This document shows, piece by piece, positions 1 to 9,574 of a DNA stretch of 64,000 bases. The translations under genes were made by a program, and so were the position numbers. The notes under the pieces are model-generated. The model was not told the DNA's origin. It was given only the letters and a program-made list of their open reading frames with translations, and did no database searches. Origin of the DNA: Bacteroidota bacterium (lineage in GTDB: Bacteria; Bacteroidota; Bacteroidia; Chitinophagales; Chitinophagaceae); assembly GCA_016715505.1 (NCBI GenBank), contig JADJZY010000033.1, positions 124,001 to 188,000 on the forward strand, in the 5' to 3' direction. Every line of letters starts with the position of its first letter. Position 1 is the stretch's first letter.

Positions 1-464
1 TTTCAGATGGTGGTAAAACAGATTTTTGTATTGGTGTCGCCGGTTATCCCGAAAAGCACTATGAAAGCCCGAATCCTGATTTAGACCTCATGCATTTAAA
101 AAGTAAGATTGATGCTGGCGCTGATTACATCACCACTCAAATGTTTTTTGACAATCAGAAATACCATCATTTTGTAGATCGTTGTCGGCAAATGGATATC
201 CTCGCTCCGATTATTCCGGGTTTGAAGCCGATTACCAGTATGAAACAACTGAGTGGAATTCCCTCTATTTTTCATGTGGATATTCCCAGTGATTTGGCAG
301 TCGAATTGATGAAGTGTAAAAACGAAAAAGATGCTGAAAAGGTAGGCACGGAGTGGTTAATCATGCAAACAAAAGACTTAATCGCTTCTGGGGCTCCGGT
401 TATCCATTTTTATACCTTAGGCAAACCACAGGTAGTTTATAATGTAATGAAAGCGATCGTTTAA
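1..464 (+). CDS. metF: 5,10-methylenetetrahydrofolate reductase, C-terminal part (5' end outside window)
   Basis: Makes 5-methyl-THF from 5,10-methylene-THF with a flavin cofactor, for methionine synthesis in the cytoplasm. The open frame already runs from base 3, before the first in-frame ATG at 90, so the gene enters from outside. Family motifs are visible: GVAGYPEKH near the start, then GADYITTQMFFDN and PIIPGLKPI. About 153 residues of a usual ~300-320 are present, and the C-terminus looks natural. The TAA stop lies inside the 5-bp target duplication of the small inverted-repeat element that follows, so insertion occurred exactly at the end of the gene without damaging it. Confidence 0.93.
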   Translation, partial: SDGGKTDFCIGVAGYPEKHYESPNPDLDLMHLKSKIDAGADYITTQMFFDNQKYHHFVDRCRQMDILAPIIPGLKPITSMKQLSGIPSIFHVDIPSDLAVELMKCKNEKDAEKVGTEWLIMQTKDLIASGAPVIHFYTLGKPQVVYNVMKAIV

Positions 465-709
465 ATTGGGTCTACTGAATAACGTAAAAATACTTTACGG
501 GCTAAGGTTAAAGCCTCAAGGAGCTTGTATTAAGTGCAAGGTCCAATTTCAGTTTTTCGAGAGTTCAGACTTGAAAAGTTTGCACTTCGAACACTATAAT
601 TTACTACTCGCTTTCATCTCCAAAATCGGCGTCATCCTCTGAGCCGTGGCCATCAGGCCTACGTCTCAAAGGTTTCCTGGGCGTTGGAGTTATTCAGGAG
701 ACCCTAAAT
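462..709. mobile_element. MITE-like non-coding element with 16-bp terminal inverted repeats
   Basis: Left end GGGTCTACTGAATAAC (468-483) and the reverse complement of the right end GGGTCTCCTGAATAAC (689-704) match at 15 of 16 positions. TAAAT flanks both ends (462-466 and 705-709), consistent with a 5-bp target duplication, with one extra T at 467. The ~237-bp interior has no convincing ORF. This is the architecture of a miniature transposable element mobilised in trans by a full-length IS; no transposase is in the window. It sits between metF and the convergent ABC permease gene. Confidence 0.6.
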
Positions 710-710
710 A

Positions 711-726
711 GGGCTACCTGAATAAC
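711..726. repeat. Third, degenerate copy of the MITE terminal repeat
   Basis: GGGCTACCTGAATAAC matches the terminal repeat of the adjacent element at 13 of 16 positions and begins one base after its right TAAAT duplication. It may be the remnant of a second element inserted in tandem. With the right end at 689-704 it forms a long hairpin (10-bp outer stem, 4-bp inner stem) just past the stop of the leftward permease gene, so it may also act as a transcription terminator. The G of the permease TAG stop is the outer base of this repeat. Confidence 0.45.
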
Positions 727-2018
727 TAAACCAAACCGCTTTGTTTTCGCTCGGTGTACCAGGCCATCCACATCGCCGCAGCAGATAATAACATCAATAC
801 AGAAACAGGCATCAGCAAATCCGAAAGTGAACCTTGTCTGAGCAGTAAAGTATTGATGCCTTCCAGACTCCAACGCATGGGCGATAATACCGAAAGTACT
901 TTTAAGGAATCCGGTAATACTTCGAGTGGAACCCATATCCCGCCAATGGCAGAAAGTATGACCACCGAAACGGCTGCAACCGGTAATGCCTGACTGGTTG
1001 TTTTGAAAACAGTACCCACCAAAATTCCAAAAGCTGTCGCACAAGATGCAATTGAAATCACAATGAATGGAAGAAAAAGCGCAGCCTGACCCAATTGTAA
1101 GGCATCTAAACCCAGCAAAGGCATGGCATAAACACCTACCAAAACCATCAATGCGAACTGAACACAGCCCAGTAAAACATAAAACAACATTTTACCCATG
1201 AGCAAATGAAAAAATGGTCCGGGTATACTTTTTAAACGATTCCAGCTTCCACCCTTTCGCTCTGCAATCATGTTTTCGCTGATGATAATCACCATAAAAA
1301 ACATCCCAAAAATGGCCCATGCGGGTACATTGTGTTGAACAGAATTACTTTTTTCTATCCCCGAAGATTGTTGATGCAACTGCATTTCTTTGACACCCAC
1401 CGAACGGAGTTGTTTTTCGATATCCAGTTTCTTGCTCGTATCGGCCTGCCCACTCAAAGCACTGATCCGATCCATGATGATATCAAATTGTACCCTTGTG
1501 GTAAACTTCTCCAGGGCATTCACAATAGCAATACGAAAAGCAGGTTTACTCACCGGGTCAAATACGATTTGAATATTAATTCCTTCCCGGGCTTCACGAT
1601 GCGGCAAACTTCCGGGTATTCCCATGTGTTTACCCATTTCATTGGCAATTAAATTGGCACTATTGTATATTTCGGAACTAACGCCTTTCGGAATCATGAT
1701 GGCCAGTTGATATTTACCGGCTTTGATTTCCGATAAAATAGTCATGGAATCCAGTGCCTGATTCTGATGTTGACGAATTAATGTAAACTGACCACTTTCT
1801 TCCAAACCCTTTTGAATGGCCTGAGATATTTTACCCTGATCCTGATCAAAAATCAAGGCTTCAAACTTTCGGTTTTTATAATCTTTAAATGGAGCATCCT
1901 GTACCAAAGCCATGATACTGATGAGTAAAACAGGCATGAGAAATAGAAGGGATAAGCCCCCCAAATCTCTTCGCATTAAATGCCACTCCTTGATATATGT
2001 TGCCCAAATTCTTTTCAT
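726..2018 (-). CDS. ABC-2 type transporter permease
   Basis: Inner-membrane permease of an ABC exporter, 430 residues. One membrane segment lies near residues 20-40, followed by a large periplasmic domain of roughly residues 45-230. Five further hydrophobic stretches follow to about residue 420 (ABC2_membrane_3 layout). It starts 1 base after the stop of the ATPase gene, so the two are translationally coupled and form one transporter. The substrate cannot be read from sequence; drug or lipid export is typical of the family. The C-terminus ends against a MITE-derived repeat that supplies part of the stop codon, so the native tail may have been a few residues different. Confidence 0.85.
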   Translation of the reverse strand: MKRIWATYIKEWHLMRRDLGGLSLLFLMPVLLISIMALVQDAPFKDYKNRKFEALIFDQDQGKISQAIQKGLEESGQFTLIRQHQNQALDSMTILSEIKAGKYQLAIMIPKGVSSEIYNSANLIANEMGKHMGIPGSLPHREAREGINIQIVFDPVSKPAFRIAIVNALEKFTTRVQFDIIMDRISALSGQADTSKKLDIEKQLRSVGVKEMQLHQQSSGIEKSNSVQHNVPAWAIFGMFFMVIIISENMIAERKGGSWNRLKSIPGPFFHLLMGKMLFYVLLGCVQFALMVLVGVYAMPLLGLDALQLGQAALFLPFIVISIASCATAFGILVGTVFKTTSQALPVAAVSVVILSAIGGIWVPLEVLPDSLKVLSVLSPMRWSLEGINTLLLRQGSLSDLLMPVSVLMLLSAAAMWMAWYTERKQSGLV

Positions 2019-2019
2019 G

Positions 2020-2754
2020 CTAATCGCGAACCCGGAACCCGGTCAATTTTAAAAATAAATTTTCCAGATTATCCGTTTGATGTTCCTGAATCAATTTTGC
2101 CGGACTACCCTGTATCACCCCTTGCCCCTGATCAATAATCAGTACTTCCTGACACAGTGCTTCTGCTTCATCTAATAAATGGGAAGTATATAAAATACTA
2201 TTCCCTTCTTCGTTGTACTCTTTCAGAAAGCGTAGAATCATATTTCGACTTTGTACATCCACGCCGGCGGTAGGTTCATCTAAAATCAATAAGGCAGGCT
2301 GATTCAATAATGATGCAATGATATTGGCTCTGCGCTTCATTCCACCGGAGTAATGCCTGATTTGTTTATCGCCATGTTCTTGTAATCCGAATCGTTTTAA
2401 AAGTTGTTCGATGAGCGGCCCCAAAGTAATTGGGGGAATTCCATACAAACGACCATAGTAACGTAAATTTTCCCGACAGGAAAGATTCAGATACAGGGCA
2501 ATCTGCTGAGGTACAATGCCCAATTTACCTTTAATTTCTTCTGCATGTTTTTTCACATCCATCCCCATCACTTCCACTTCTCCACTGTACTTTTTAATCA
2601 AACCCGATAATATAGAAATCGTGGTTGTTTTACCTGCGCCATTGGGTCCCAGCAAACCGGCAATACAACCTTCAGGAAAAGAAAAACTTAAATGATCTAC
2701 CGAAGGAAATTCTGCATGATCATATTTCTTATATAAACCACTTACCCGAATCAT
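2020..2754 (-). CDS. ABC transporter ATP-binding protein
   Basis: ATPase subunit of an ABC-2 exporter, 244 residues, cytoplasmic. Walker A GPNGAGKTT (about residues 37-45), signature YSGGMKRR (about 139-146), Walker B LLILDEPTAGVD (about 155-166) and the switch His in YTSHLLDEAE are all present. It abuts surE upstream (surE stop at 2755) and the permease gene downstream, and all read leftward after maeB, so one operon is likely. This is a second ABC-2 ATPase, distinct from the GldA homologue near 31 kb. Confidence 0.9.
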   Translation of the reverse strand: MIRVSGLYKKYDHAEFPSVDHLSFSFPEGCIAGLLGPNGAGKTTTISILSGLIKKYSGEVEVMGMDVKKHAEEIKGKLGIVPQQIALYLNLSCRENLRYYGRLYGIPPITLGPLIEQLLKRFGLQEHGDKQIRHYSGGMKRRANIIASLLNQPALLILDEPTAGVDVQSRNMILRFLKEYNEEGNSILYTSHLLDEAEALCQEVLIIDQGQGVIQGSPAKLIQEHQTDNLENLFLKLTGFRVRD

Positions 2755-3540
2755 TTAGGATCCCGTTAATTGTTTAAATAAGGTATAATCCGTCAAATCG
2801 TACTGAACAGGTACAACGGAAGCATAATGATGCTGTAGCGCCCAAACATCGGTGTCCTTACCTTTATCTAAATTCTGAAATTCACCGGTTAACCAATAGT
2901 ATTTTTTTCCATGAGGATCCACCCGATCGACAAAATTTTCTTTCCATTTCGCATTGGCTTGCCTGCAAAATTTCAGTCCTTTATATTTTTTGGGATTCAC
3001 GTTCGGAATGTTGACATTGTATAAACCTTTTTTCGGTATTTGTCCGGAGCTAATCTGATGAATCATTTCGTGGGCAACTTGTTGAGCCAATCCAAAATCT
3101 GCATCATAGGCATAATCCAACAAGGAAAAACCGATAGCAGGAATACCTTCGATAGCTGCTTCCATGGCGGCACTCATAGTTCCGGAATAAATTACATTTA
3201 CGGAATGATTGGCCCCATGATTGATTCCACTGAAACAAAAATCCGGTTTATGATGTAACACCTTATCTACAGCCAATTTAACACAATCAACCGGTGTACC
3301 GCTGCATTGATAGGCCTCCACATCTCCGAAAATATGCACAGGATTCATGCGCAGAGGTTTTCCTATGGTGATGGCATGCCCCATTCCCGACTGCGGTGCA
3401 TCAGGTGCCACAACTACCACTTTGCCAAATTGTTTGGCCACTTCAACAAGCGCAGCAATACCAGGTGCCGTTACACCGTCATCATTGGTGATAAGTATGG
3501 TCAGCTTTTAAACAAAACTTTTCTTTTTTTTCTGACTCAT
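2755..3540 (-). CDS. surE: 5'-nucleotidase SurE, with an in-frame stop near the start
   Basis: SurE dephosphorylates nucleoside monophosphates with a divalent metal. The first conventional internal Met would delete the metal-binding NDDG motif, so the true start lies upstream. Reading from ATG at 3540 gives MSQKKKKSFV, then TAA (3510-3508), then KLTILITNDDGVTAPG and the remainder in the same frame. Either a CAA/AAA/GAA codon has become TAA, or translation starts at CTG (3504). The later motif SGINHGANHSVNVIYSGTMSAAME is intact in shorter pieces (GINHGAN, SGTMSAA). The ATG is 8 bases after the maeB stop, which supports it. Length is about 260 residues, usual for the family. Confidence 0.85.
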
Positions 3541-3548
3541 CGATTTCG

Positions 3549-5867
3549 CTACTTTTTAGAATGGGCTAAAGAAACCACATTGGATCTACCCTGCTTTTTA
3601 CTTTTTACATATGCATCAACGGCTGCAATAGCTACCATATTGACTATTTGCCGTACACTACTTCCCAATTGTAAAACATGTACTGATTTTTTTAATCCCA
3701 ACAATATCGGTCCAATAGCCTCACTGTTTCCTAATTCCATCATGAGATGATAGGCAATATTACCGGCTGAAAGATTCGGGAAAATTAAAATATTGGGATT
3801 ATTCTGAATCAATCCTGAAAATGGATAATTCTCTTTTAATAATTCACTATTAAAAGCAACACTGCCCTGCACTTCTCCATCCACAATCAAACTAGGATAT
3901 TTTTTGTGCAATAAATCTACCGCATCACGCATTTTCTTGGCTTCGCTCAAATTACTGGAGCCAAAATTCGAGTAGGATAAAAGTGCAACACGAGGAGTTA
4001 CATTCAAACTCTTTAAATGCTCTGCAGCCAACAAAGTAATGTCCACTAAATCTTCTGCACTCGGAAACTCGTTGATGGTGGTATCGGCAAAACAAATGGG
4101 TCCCCGTTTGGTCAACATCACATACATACCCGCCAGTTTTTTCACCTTATCCTCTACCCCAATAATTTCTAAAACCGGTCGCAAAGTATCCGGATATTTT
4201 CGGGTCAATCCGGTAATTACCGCATCGGCTTCACCACACTCGGCCATCATACATCCAAAGTAGTTGCGTTCCCGCATGATTTTTTTGGCTTCATATAAAT
4301 TATAACCTTTGCGATTCCGCTTTTTAAATAACAATTCACCGTAGGCATTTCTTTTCGCTTCCAAATCATCGGCTTTCGGATCAATGATTTCGATGCCACT
4401 CAAATCCAGGTTATGCTCTTTGATGATACTTTTTATTCTGCGCAGATTTCCCAAAAGTATGGGTATAGCAATGCCTTCATCCTTTACAATTTGAGCTGCT
4501 TTTAAGGTTTTAAAATTTTCAGCATCTGCAAAAACAACCTTCTGCTTATATTGTTTGGCTTTATTAAAAATAACCTTGAGGATATTGTCTTCACTTCCCT
4601 TTCGGTTAATTAATTCTTCTTCATACGCTTTCCAGTCCGTGATCTGCTTTTGAGCAACCTTGGATTTTACAGCAGCTTTGGCCACTGCAAGTGAAACCCT
4701 CGACAATAATCGCGGATCCATAGGTTTAGGAATAATATATCCCGGGCCATAACTCAGGTTTTTTTCTTGATAAGCCATATTCACCATATCCGGAACACTC
4801 TCCTTGGCCAATTCTGCAAGGGCCTTTACCGCGGCCAACTTCATGTCTTCATTGATTGATTTAGCACGAACATCCAATGCCCCCCTGAATATATAAGGGA
4901 AGCCCAGCACATTATTCACCTGATTGGGATAATCGCTGCGACCTGTAGCCATAATGACATCAGGTCGGGCTTTTACGGCGGTTTCGAAATCAATTTCAGG
5001 ATCGGGATTTGCCAAAGCAAAAACAATGGGGTTTTTAGCCATTCCTTTCAACATGCGCGCATTCACGATTCCACCTCTGGATAAACCGATAAAAACATCG
5101 GCACCTTTCATGGCTTCTTCTAGGGATTTTATTTTCCGTGTGGTGGCAAATTTTTTCTTACTCTCATCAATATCTTTCCGATCTTTTGTGATGGCTCCTT
5201 TACTGTCAAACATCACGAAGTTTTCATAACGGGCTCCTAATCGGATGTATAATTTACAACAAGCCATGGCCGAGGCACCTGCACCACTTACCACAATTTT
5301 TGCAGTGCGAATATCTTTGTGCTGAATTTCTAGGGCATTGAGCAAAGCTGCTGACGAGATAATGGCAGTACCATGCTGATCGTCATGCATAATCGGAATA
5401 TTTAATTCCTTTTTTAAGCGTTCTTCAATTTCAAAACACTCAGGGGCTTTGATATCCTCCAAATTAATTCCCCCGAAAGTTGGTTCAAGTGCTTTAACGG
5501 TTCGAATAAATTCTTCTGTATCCTTGGTATTGATTTCGATATCAAATACATCGATATCGGCGTAAATTTTAAACAATAAACCTTTCCCTTCCATTACAGG
5601 CTTGGACGCCAAAGGACCGATATCTCCCAGTCCCAATACGGCTGTCCCATTCGAAATAACTGCCACCAAATTGCCTTTGGCTGTATACTTATAGACATTT
5701 TCAGGATTTTTTTCGATTTCCCGGCAAGGCTCAGCAACTCCAGGCGAATAGGCCAGCGAAAGATCGCGTTGTGTTTTAGTTTCTTTAGTCGGGACGACCT
5801 CTATTTTACCGGGTTTGCCTTTGGAATGATATTCCAGGGCATCTGATTTTCTGATCTTTTTGTTCAT
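3549..5867 (-). CDS. maeB: NADP-dependent malic enzyme with C-terminal phosphotransacetylase-like domain
   Basis: Oxidatively decarboxylates malate to pyruvate, generating NADPH. The 772 residues match the hybrid MaeB type: malic N-terminal domain about 18-150 (YSPGVAEPC), NAD(P)-binding domain about 165-400 (VVSGAGASAMA, ALANPDPEI) and a PTA-like domain about 430-755 that in MaeB is usually regulatory (acetyl-CoA sensing) rather than catalytic. It heads a leftward run with surE and an ABC transporter. A 180-bp region separates it from the divergent prolyl oligopeptidase gene and should hold both promoters. Confidence 0.95.
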   Translation of the reverse strand: MNKKIRKSDALEYHSKGKPGKIEVVPTKETKTQRDLSLAYSPGVAEPCREIEKNPENVYKYTAKGNLVAVISNGTAVLGLGDIGPLASKPVMEGKGLLFKIYADIDVFDIEINTKDTEEFIRTVKALEPTFGGINLEDIKAPECFEIEERLKKELNIPIMHDDQHGTAIISSAALLNALEIQHKDIRTAKIVVSGAGASAMACCKLYIRLGARYENFVMFDSKGAITKDRKDIDESKKKFATTRKIKSLEEAMKGADVFIGLSRGGIVNARMLKGMAKNPIVFALANPDPEIDFETAVKARPDVIMATGRSDYPNQVNNVLGFPYIFRGALDVRAKSINEDMKLAAVKALAELAKESVPDMVNMAYQEKNLSYGPGYIIPKPMDPRLLSRVSLAVAKAAVKSKVAQKQITDWKAYEEELINRKGSEDNILKVIFNKAKQYKQKVVFADAENFKTLKAAQIVKDEGIAIPILLGNLRRIKSIIKEHNLDLSGIEIIDPKADDLEAKRNAYGELLFKKRNRKGYNLYEAKKIMRERNYFGCMMAECGEADAVITGLTRKYPDTLRPVLEIIGVEDKVKKLAGMYVMLTKRGPICFADTTINEFPSAEDLVDITLLAAEHLKSLNVTPRVALLSYSNFGSSNLSEAKKMRDAVDLLHKKYPSLIVDGEVQGSVAFNSELLKENYPFSGLIQNNPNILIFPNLSAGNIAYHLMMELGNSEAIGPILLGLKKSVHVLQLGSSVRQIVNMVAIAAVDAYVKSKKQGRSNVVSLAHSKK

Positions 5868-6049
5868 GTGCTTTGTAGCCTGTTTCAGGTGGTGAAATTA
5901 CAACAATGCTTATTTTAAAAGGATTTAAATTCCTGAAAAATAATTTCTAAGGGCGTATAAAGATTCCCGGTCATTATTTCGAATCAGTAACATGAGTCGA
6001 TTACATAATTCACGAGGGTATTTCCTATCTTTACCCCCATTTATTGACG

Positions 6050-8179
6050 ATGAAAAAGATTTTACTCCCCGCTATAGCCATGCTTACGTTGAATAGTTTT
6101 GCCCAGGACGGCATCCGATTGCATCGATATCCTTTCGCAAAAAAAGAAGAAGTTAAAGATACCTATTTTGGAAAAACCATAGAAGATCCATATCGGTGGT
6201 TAGAAGACGACAATTCAGCCCTTACAGCGAATTGGGTATTGGAACAAAATGGAATGACCAATGATTATCTCGGCAAAATACCGTTTCGGGATAAAATCAA
6301 TTTGGAACTCAAGCGCCTTTGGAACTATGTGCGCTATGCAAATCCGATCAAAGCCGGCGAATATTATTTTTATTACAAAAATGATGGGCTGCAAAACCAA
6401 AGCATTCTTTATATTCAAAAAGGATTAAGTGGAGAGCCACGTGTTTTTATTGACCCAAATAAATTGAATGAGGAAGGTACCTCTTCATTAGGATCGGTAA
6501 ATTTCTCCAAAAATCAAAAATATTGTGCCTTGAGTGTTTCTGGTGCAGGAAGTGACTGGCAGGATATTTTGGTGATGACGGTAGAAAACGGAAAATTCCT
6601 CTCTGATACCATTCGTTATTCAAAATTCTCAGGCGTTTCATGGAAAGGTGATGAAGGCTTTTATTATAGTGGTTATGATAAACCAAAAAAAGAATCAGAG
6701 AAATATTCAGCCAAAACTGAATTTCAAAAAATATTCTATCATCAAATCGGTACTCCTCAAAGCAGCGATTTATTGATTTATGAAGACCGGGAACATCCGC
6801 TGCGTTACAAAGGCTGTTCGCTCAGTGAAGATGAACGTTTTTTAATGTTGAGTTTATCAGAAGGTACCGATGGCAGTGAATTGCAATTTCGTGATTTAAA
6901 AAATCCGAATCAAAAGGAGTTTCAGATTTTATGCAAAGGATTCTCATTGAATCAGGAATTTGTGGATATGCATAATCAGCAATTTATAGTTTATAGCAAC
7001 TGGCGTGCACCCAAATATCAGTTATTGCTCATCGATCCGAATAAACCGGATGAAAAAAACTGGAAAGTTTTGGTCCCTGAAAAAGCCAGTAAACTGGAAT
7101 CTGTAAGCCGTGTAGGCAATCAACTTTTTTGTAATTACCTCGAAAATGCCTGCAGCAAAGTGGATGTTTATGACCTCAAAGGTCAATTGATTCGTACTAT
7201 TGATTTACCGGGACTTGGCACCGCCAGTGGTTTCGGAGGTCGCGAAACAGATGACCATACCTTTTATACCTATACCTCTTATAATACGCCGCCTGTTATT
7301 TATCATTACGACTTAAAAAGTGGCAAAAGCACCATTTTTAAAAATACCAGCGTAGCTATGGATTTAAGCAGTACCGTAGTTACCCAATTGTGGTTTAAAA
7401 GTAAAGATGGTACCAAGGTTCCTATGTTCGTTTATCATCGTGCAGATATCGATTTAAAAAAGGGCCCCCATCCTGTTTTCCTGTATGGATATGGCGGATT
7501 TAATATTTCACTCACGCCAAGTTTTAGTATCCCCATGAGTTATTTTGTACAAAAGGGCGGTATTTATGTGTCAGTCAGTTTAAGAGGTGGTGGTGAATTT
7601 GGAGAAGAATGGCATAAAGCAGGTATGTTGGAAAACAAACAAAATGTGTTCGACGATTTTATAGGCGCAGCAGAATATCTGATCAAACAAGGTATAACTA
7701 CAAAAGATCAATTAGCCATACACGGGCGCAGTAATGGTGGATTACTGGTAGGTGCCTGTATGACCCAAAGACCGGATTTATTCAAAGTCGCTTTGCCCGG
7801 TGTAGGTGTACTGGATATGTTGCGTTACCATAAATTTACAGTTGGTTGGGGATGGGCAGTTGAATATGGAAGTAGCGACCAGGAAAAAGATTTTAATTAT
7901 CTGCTCAAATATTCGCCTTTGCATCAGGTGAAAAGTGGTGTCGATTACCCGGCCACCCTCATTACCACTGCCGATCATGACGACCGAGTTGTGCCGGCGC
8001 ATTCTTTCAAATTTGCAGCAACATTACAGGAGAAAAATCCCCAACAAAAACCCATGTTGATCCGTATCGAAACACAGGCCGGTCATGGTGCTGGAAAATC
8101 AACGAGTAAACAAATCAATGAGTGGGCAGATATCATGACTTTTGTTTTTCATCATTTGAATATGGACGGATTTAAATAA
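6050..8179 (+). CDS. Prolyl oligopeptidase, family S9A, secreted
   Basis: Serine peptidase cleaving after proline in short peptides. ATG 6050 is preferred to the in-frame TTG at 6044 because it directly precedes the signal peptide MKKILLPAIAMLTLNSFAQ; export to the periplasm is likely. The N-terminal family signature YFGKTIEDPYRWLE is present, then the seven-bladed propeller (about 70-430) and the alpha/beta-hydrolase domain. Catalytic Ser lies in GRSNGGLL, Asp in TTADHDDRV and His in ETQAGHGAG. The frame is intact at about 709 residues, normal for S9A. It is followed after 7 bp by another secreted peptidase gene, so they may be co-transcribed. Confidence 0.95.
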   Translation: MKKILLPAIAMLTLNSFAQDGIRLHRYPFAKKEEVKDTYFGKTIEDPYRWLEDDNSALTANWVLEQNGMTNDYLGKIPFRDKINLELKRLWNYVRYANPIKAGEYYFYYKNDGLQNQSILYIQKGLSGEPRVFIDPNKLNEEGTSSLGSVNFSKNQKYCALSVSGAGSDWQDILVMTVENGKFLSDTIRYSKFSGVSWKGDEGFYYSGYDKPKKESEKYSAKTEFQKIFYHQIGTPQSSDLLIYEDREHPLRYKGCSLSEDERFLMLSLSEGTDGSELQFRDLKNPNQKEFQILCKGFSLNQEFVDMHNQQFIVYSNWRAPKYQLLLIDPNKPDEKNWKVLVPEKASKLESVSRVGNQLFCNYLENACSKVDVYDLKGQLIRTIDLPGLGTASGFGGRETDDHTFYTYTSYNTPPVIYHYDLKSGKSTIFKNTSVAMDLSSTVVTQLWFKSKDGTKVPMFVYHRADIDLKKGPHPVFLYGYGGFNISLTPSFSIPMSYFVQKGGIYVSVSLRGGGEFGEEWHKAGMLENKQNVFDDFIGAAEYLIKQGITTKDQLAIHGRSNGGLLVGACMTQRPDLFKVALPGVGVLDMLRYHKFTVGWGWAVEYGSSDQEKDFNYLLKYSPLHQVKSGVDYPATLITTADHDDRVVPAHSFKFAATLQEKNPQQKPMLIRIETQAGHGAGKSTSKQINEWADIMTFVFHHLNMDGFK

Positions 8180-8186
8180 GTAAGTT

Positions 8187-9444
8187 ATGAACAAAAAACA
8201 TTTTATTGGTTGCTTGGTTCTCTTCCTCCTGATTTCATTTTCTGCCAGCTCACAAATTTTACAAGAAGTAAAACAACATCTTTCCATCCTTTGTAGCGAT
8301 TCATTAGCCGGACGAGGATATGTGGATGATGGCGTCAACAAAGCAGCCAATTATATCGAGTCGCAGTTTGAAAAACTTAAGATGCGCAAATACGGGAAAT
8401 CTTATACTCAATCATATGCATTTCCGGTGAATACCCACCCTTTTCCAATTCGTTGTAATTTGGATAATCAAAGTATGCGGGCAGGAATTGATTATTTGGT
8501 AGAGGCTGGTTCGCCCAGTATTCAAGGCACTTTTCGTTTACTCCATTTTAATCCCGCTGATTCTTTAGACCGCATTTTGATGTTTAAAAAGTTGGAGCAA
8601 GGCATTGAACCTGATCATGCGATTGTGTTGCATAAGGGATCGAAATTTAAAAAAATGGTGCTGGATACGCTGAAATCGATGAACCAAAAAATTAAATTGT
8701 TGGTTGTTACCGAAGAGAAAAAATGACCCACACCGTGGCTACAGAACTCGAACCGCTGGCTAGTGTCATCTTTATGGACAGCGTGATTCAAAACAAGGAA
8801 TTGCTCAACATTCAAGCGCCCAATCATTTTGTCAAATCATTTGAATGTAAAAATGTAGCGGCTTATGTGAAAGGAAAAACACCAATGAAACAATTGTGTT
8901 CACTGCACATTACGACCATCTGGGAAAAATGGGAAATGAGGCCATTTTTAAAGGTGGTAGTGATAATGCCAGCGGAGTAAGTATGTTATTGTACCTCGCC
9001 AAATACTTTACTGAGCATAAACCTCGCTGCAATGTGGCGTTTATTTTATTTAGTGGCGAAGAAGCCGGATTGATTGGAAGTTCCTTTTATACCCAAAACC
9101 CCATGTTTCCGCTTCGTCAAATCAAATGTGTTGTCAATATTGATATCATGGGGAATGCCGAAAAAGGAATTACCGTCGTGAATGGAGAAAGTTGCCGAAA
9201 AGAGTTTGACCTGTTACAAACCATCAATAAAGAAAAAAACTATCTGCCCGAAGTAAAAATTCGTGGTCAAGCTGCGATTAGTGATCATTACCTGTTTAGC
9301 GAATCCGGTGTACCCGCCATTTTTATTTATTCCAACGGAGGACAAGGATATTACCACGATGTGTTTGATACCGCCGAAAATCTGATGCTGACCCGTTTCG
9401 AAGAAGTGGCTGCATTGCTCATCGATTTTGCGTCTAAAATTTAA
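8187..9444 (+). CDS. M28 family zinc aminopeptidase, secreted (two frameshifts)
   Basis: Secreted or periplasmic metalloaminopeptidase with signal peptide MNKKHFIGCLVLFLLISF. Three reading frames follow one another. Adding one A in the A-run at 8718-8723 joins VVTEEKK to MTHTVAT, and one A at 8888-8890 joins KGKTPM to KTIVFTAHYDHLG. The repaired protein is about 419 residues with the zinc-site elements of the family: HYDHLG, SDNASG, GEEAGL, the NIDIMG Asp and YYHDVFDT. Both repairs lie in short homopolymers, so sequencing error is more likely than a pseudogene. It follows the S9A peptidase gene by 7 bp. Confidence 0.85.
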
Positions 9445-9574
9445 TATTGGATTTGTGGTCTAATCCCAAAAATGACTTTAAAAGCAACTAGCCGATATGA
9501 ATCCGGAGTTCATATAAAATTGATGCAATAAGTCAATCATTTTATCTAATTTTAGCGCCTCAAAACTACGATAC

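Noticed and set aside
3307..3750. 147-residue plus-strand ORF across surE and maeB
   Set aside because: It crosses the ends of two well-supported genes on the other strand and has no domain.
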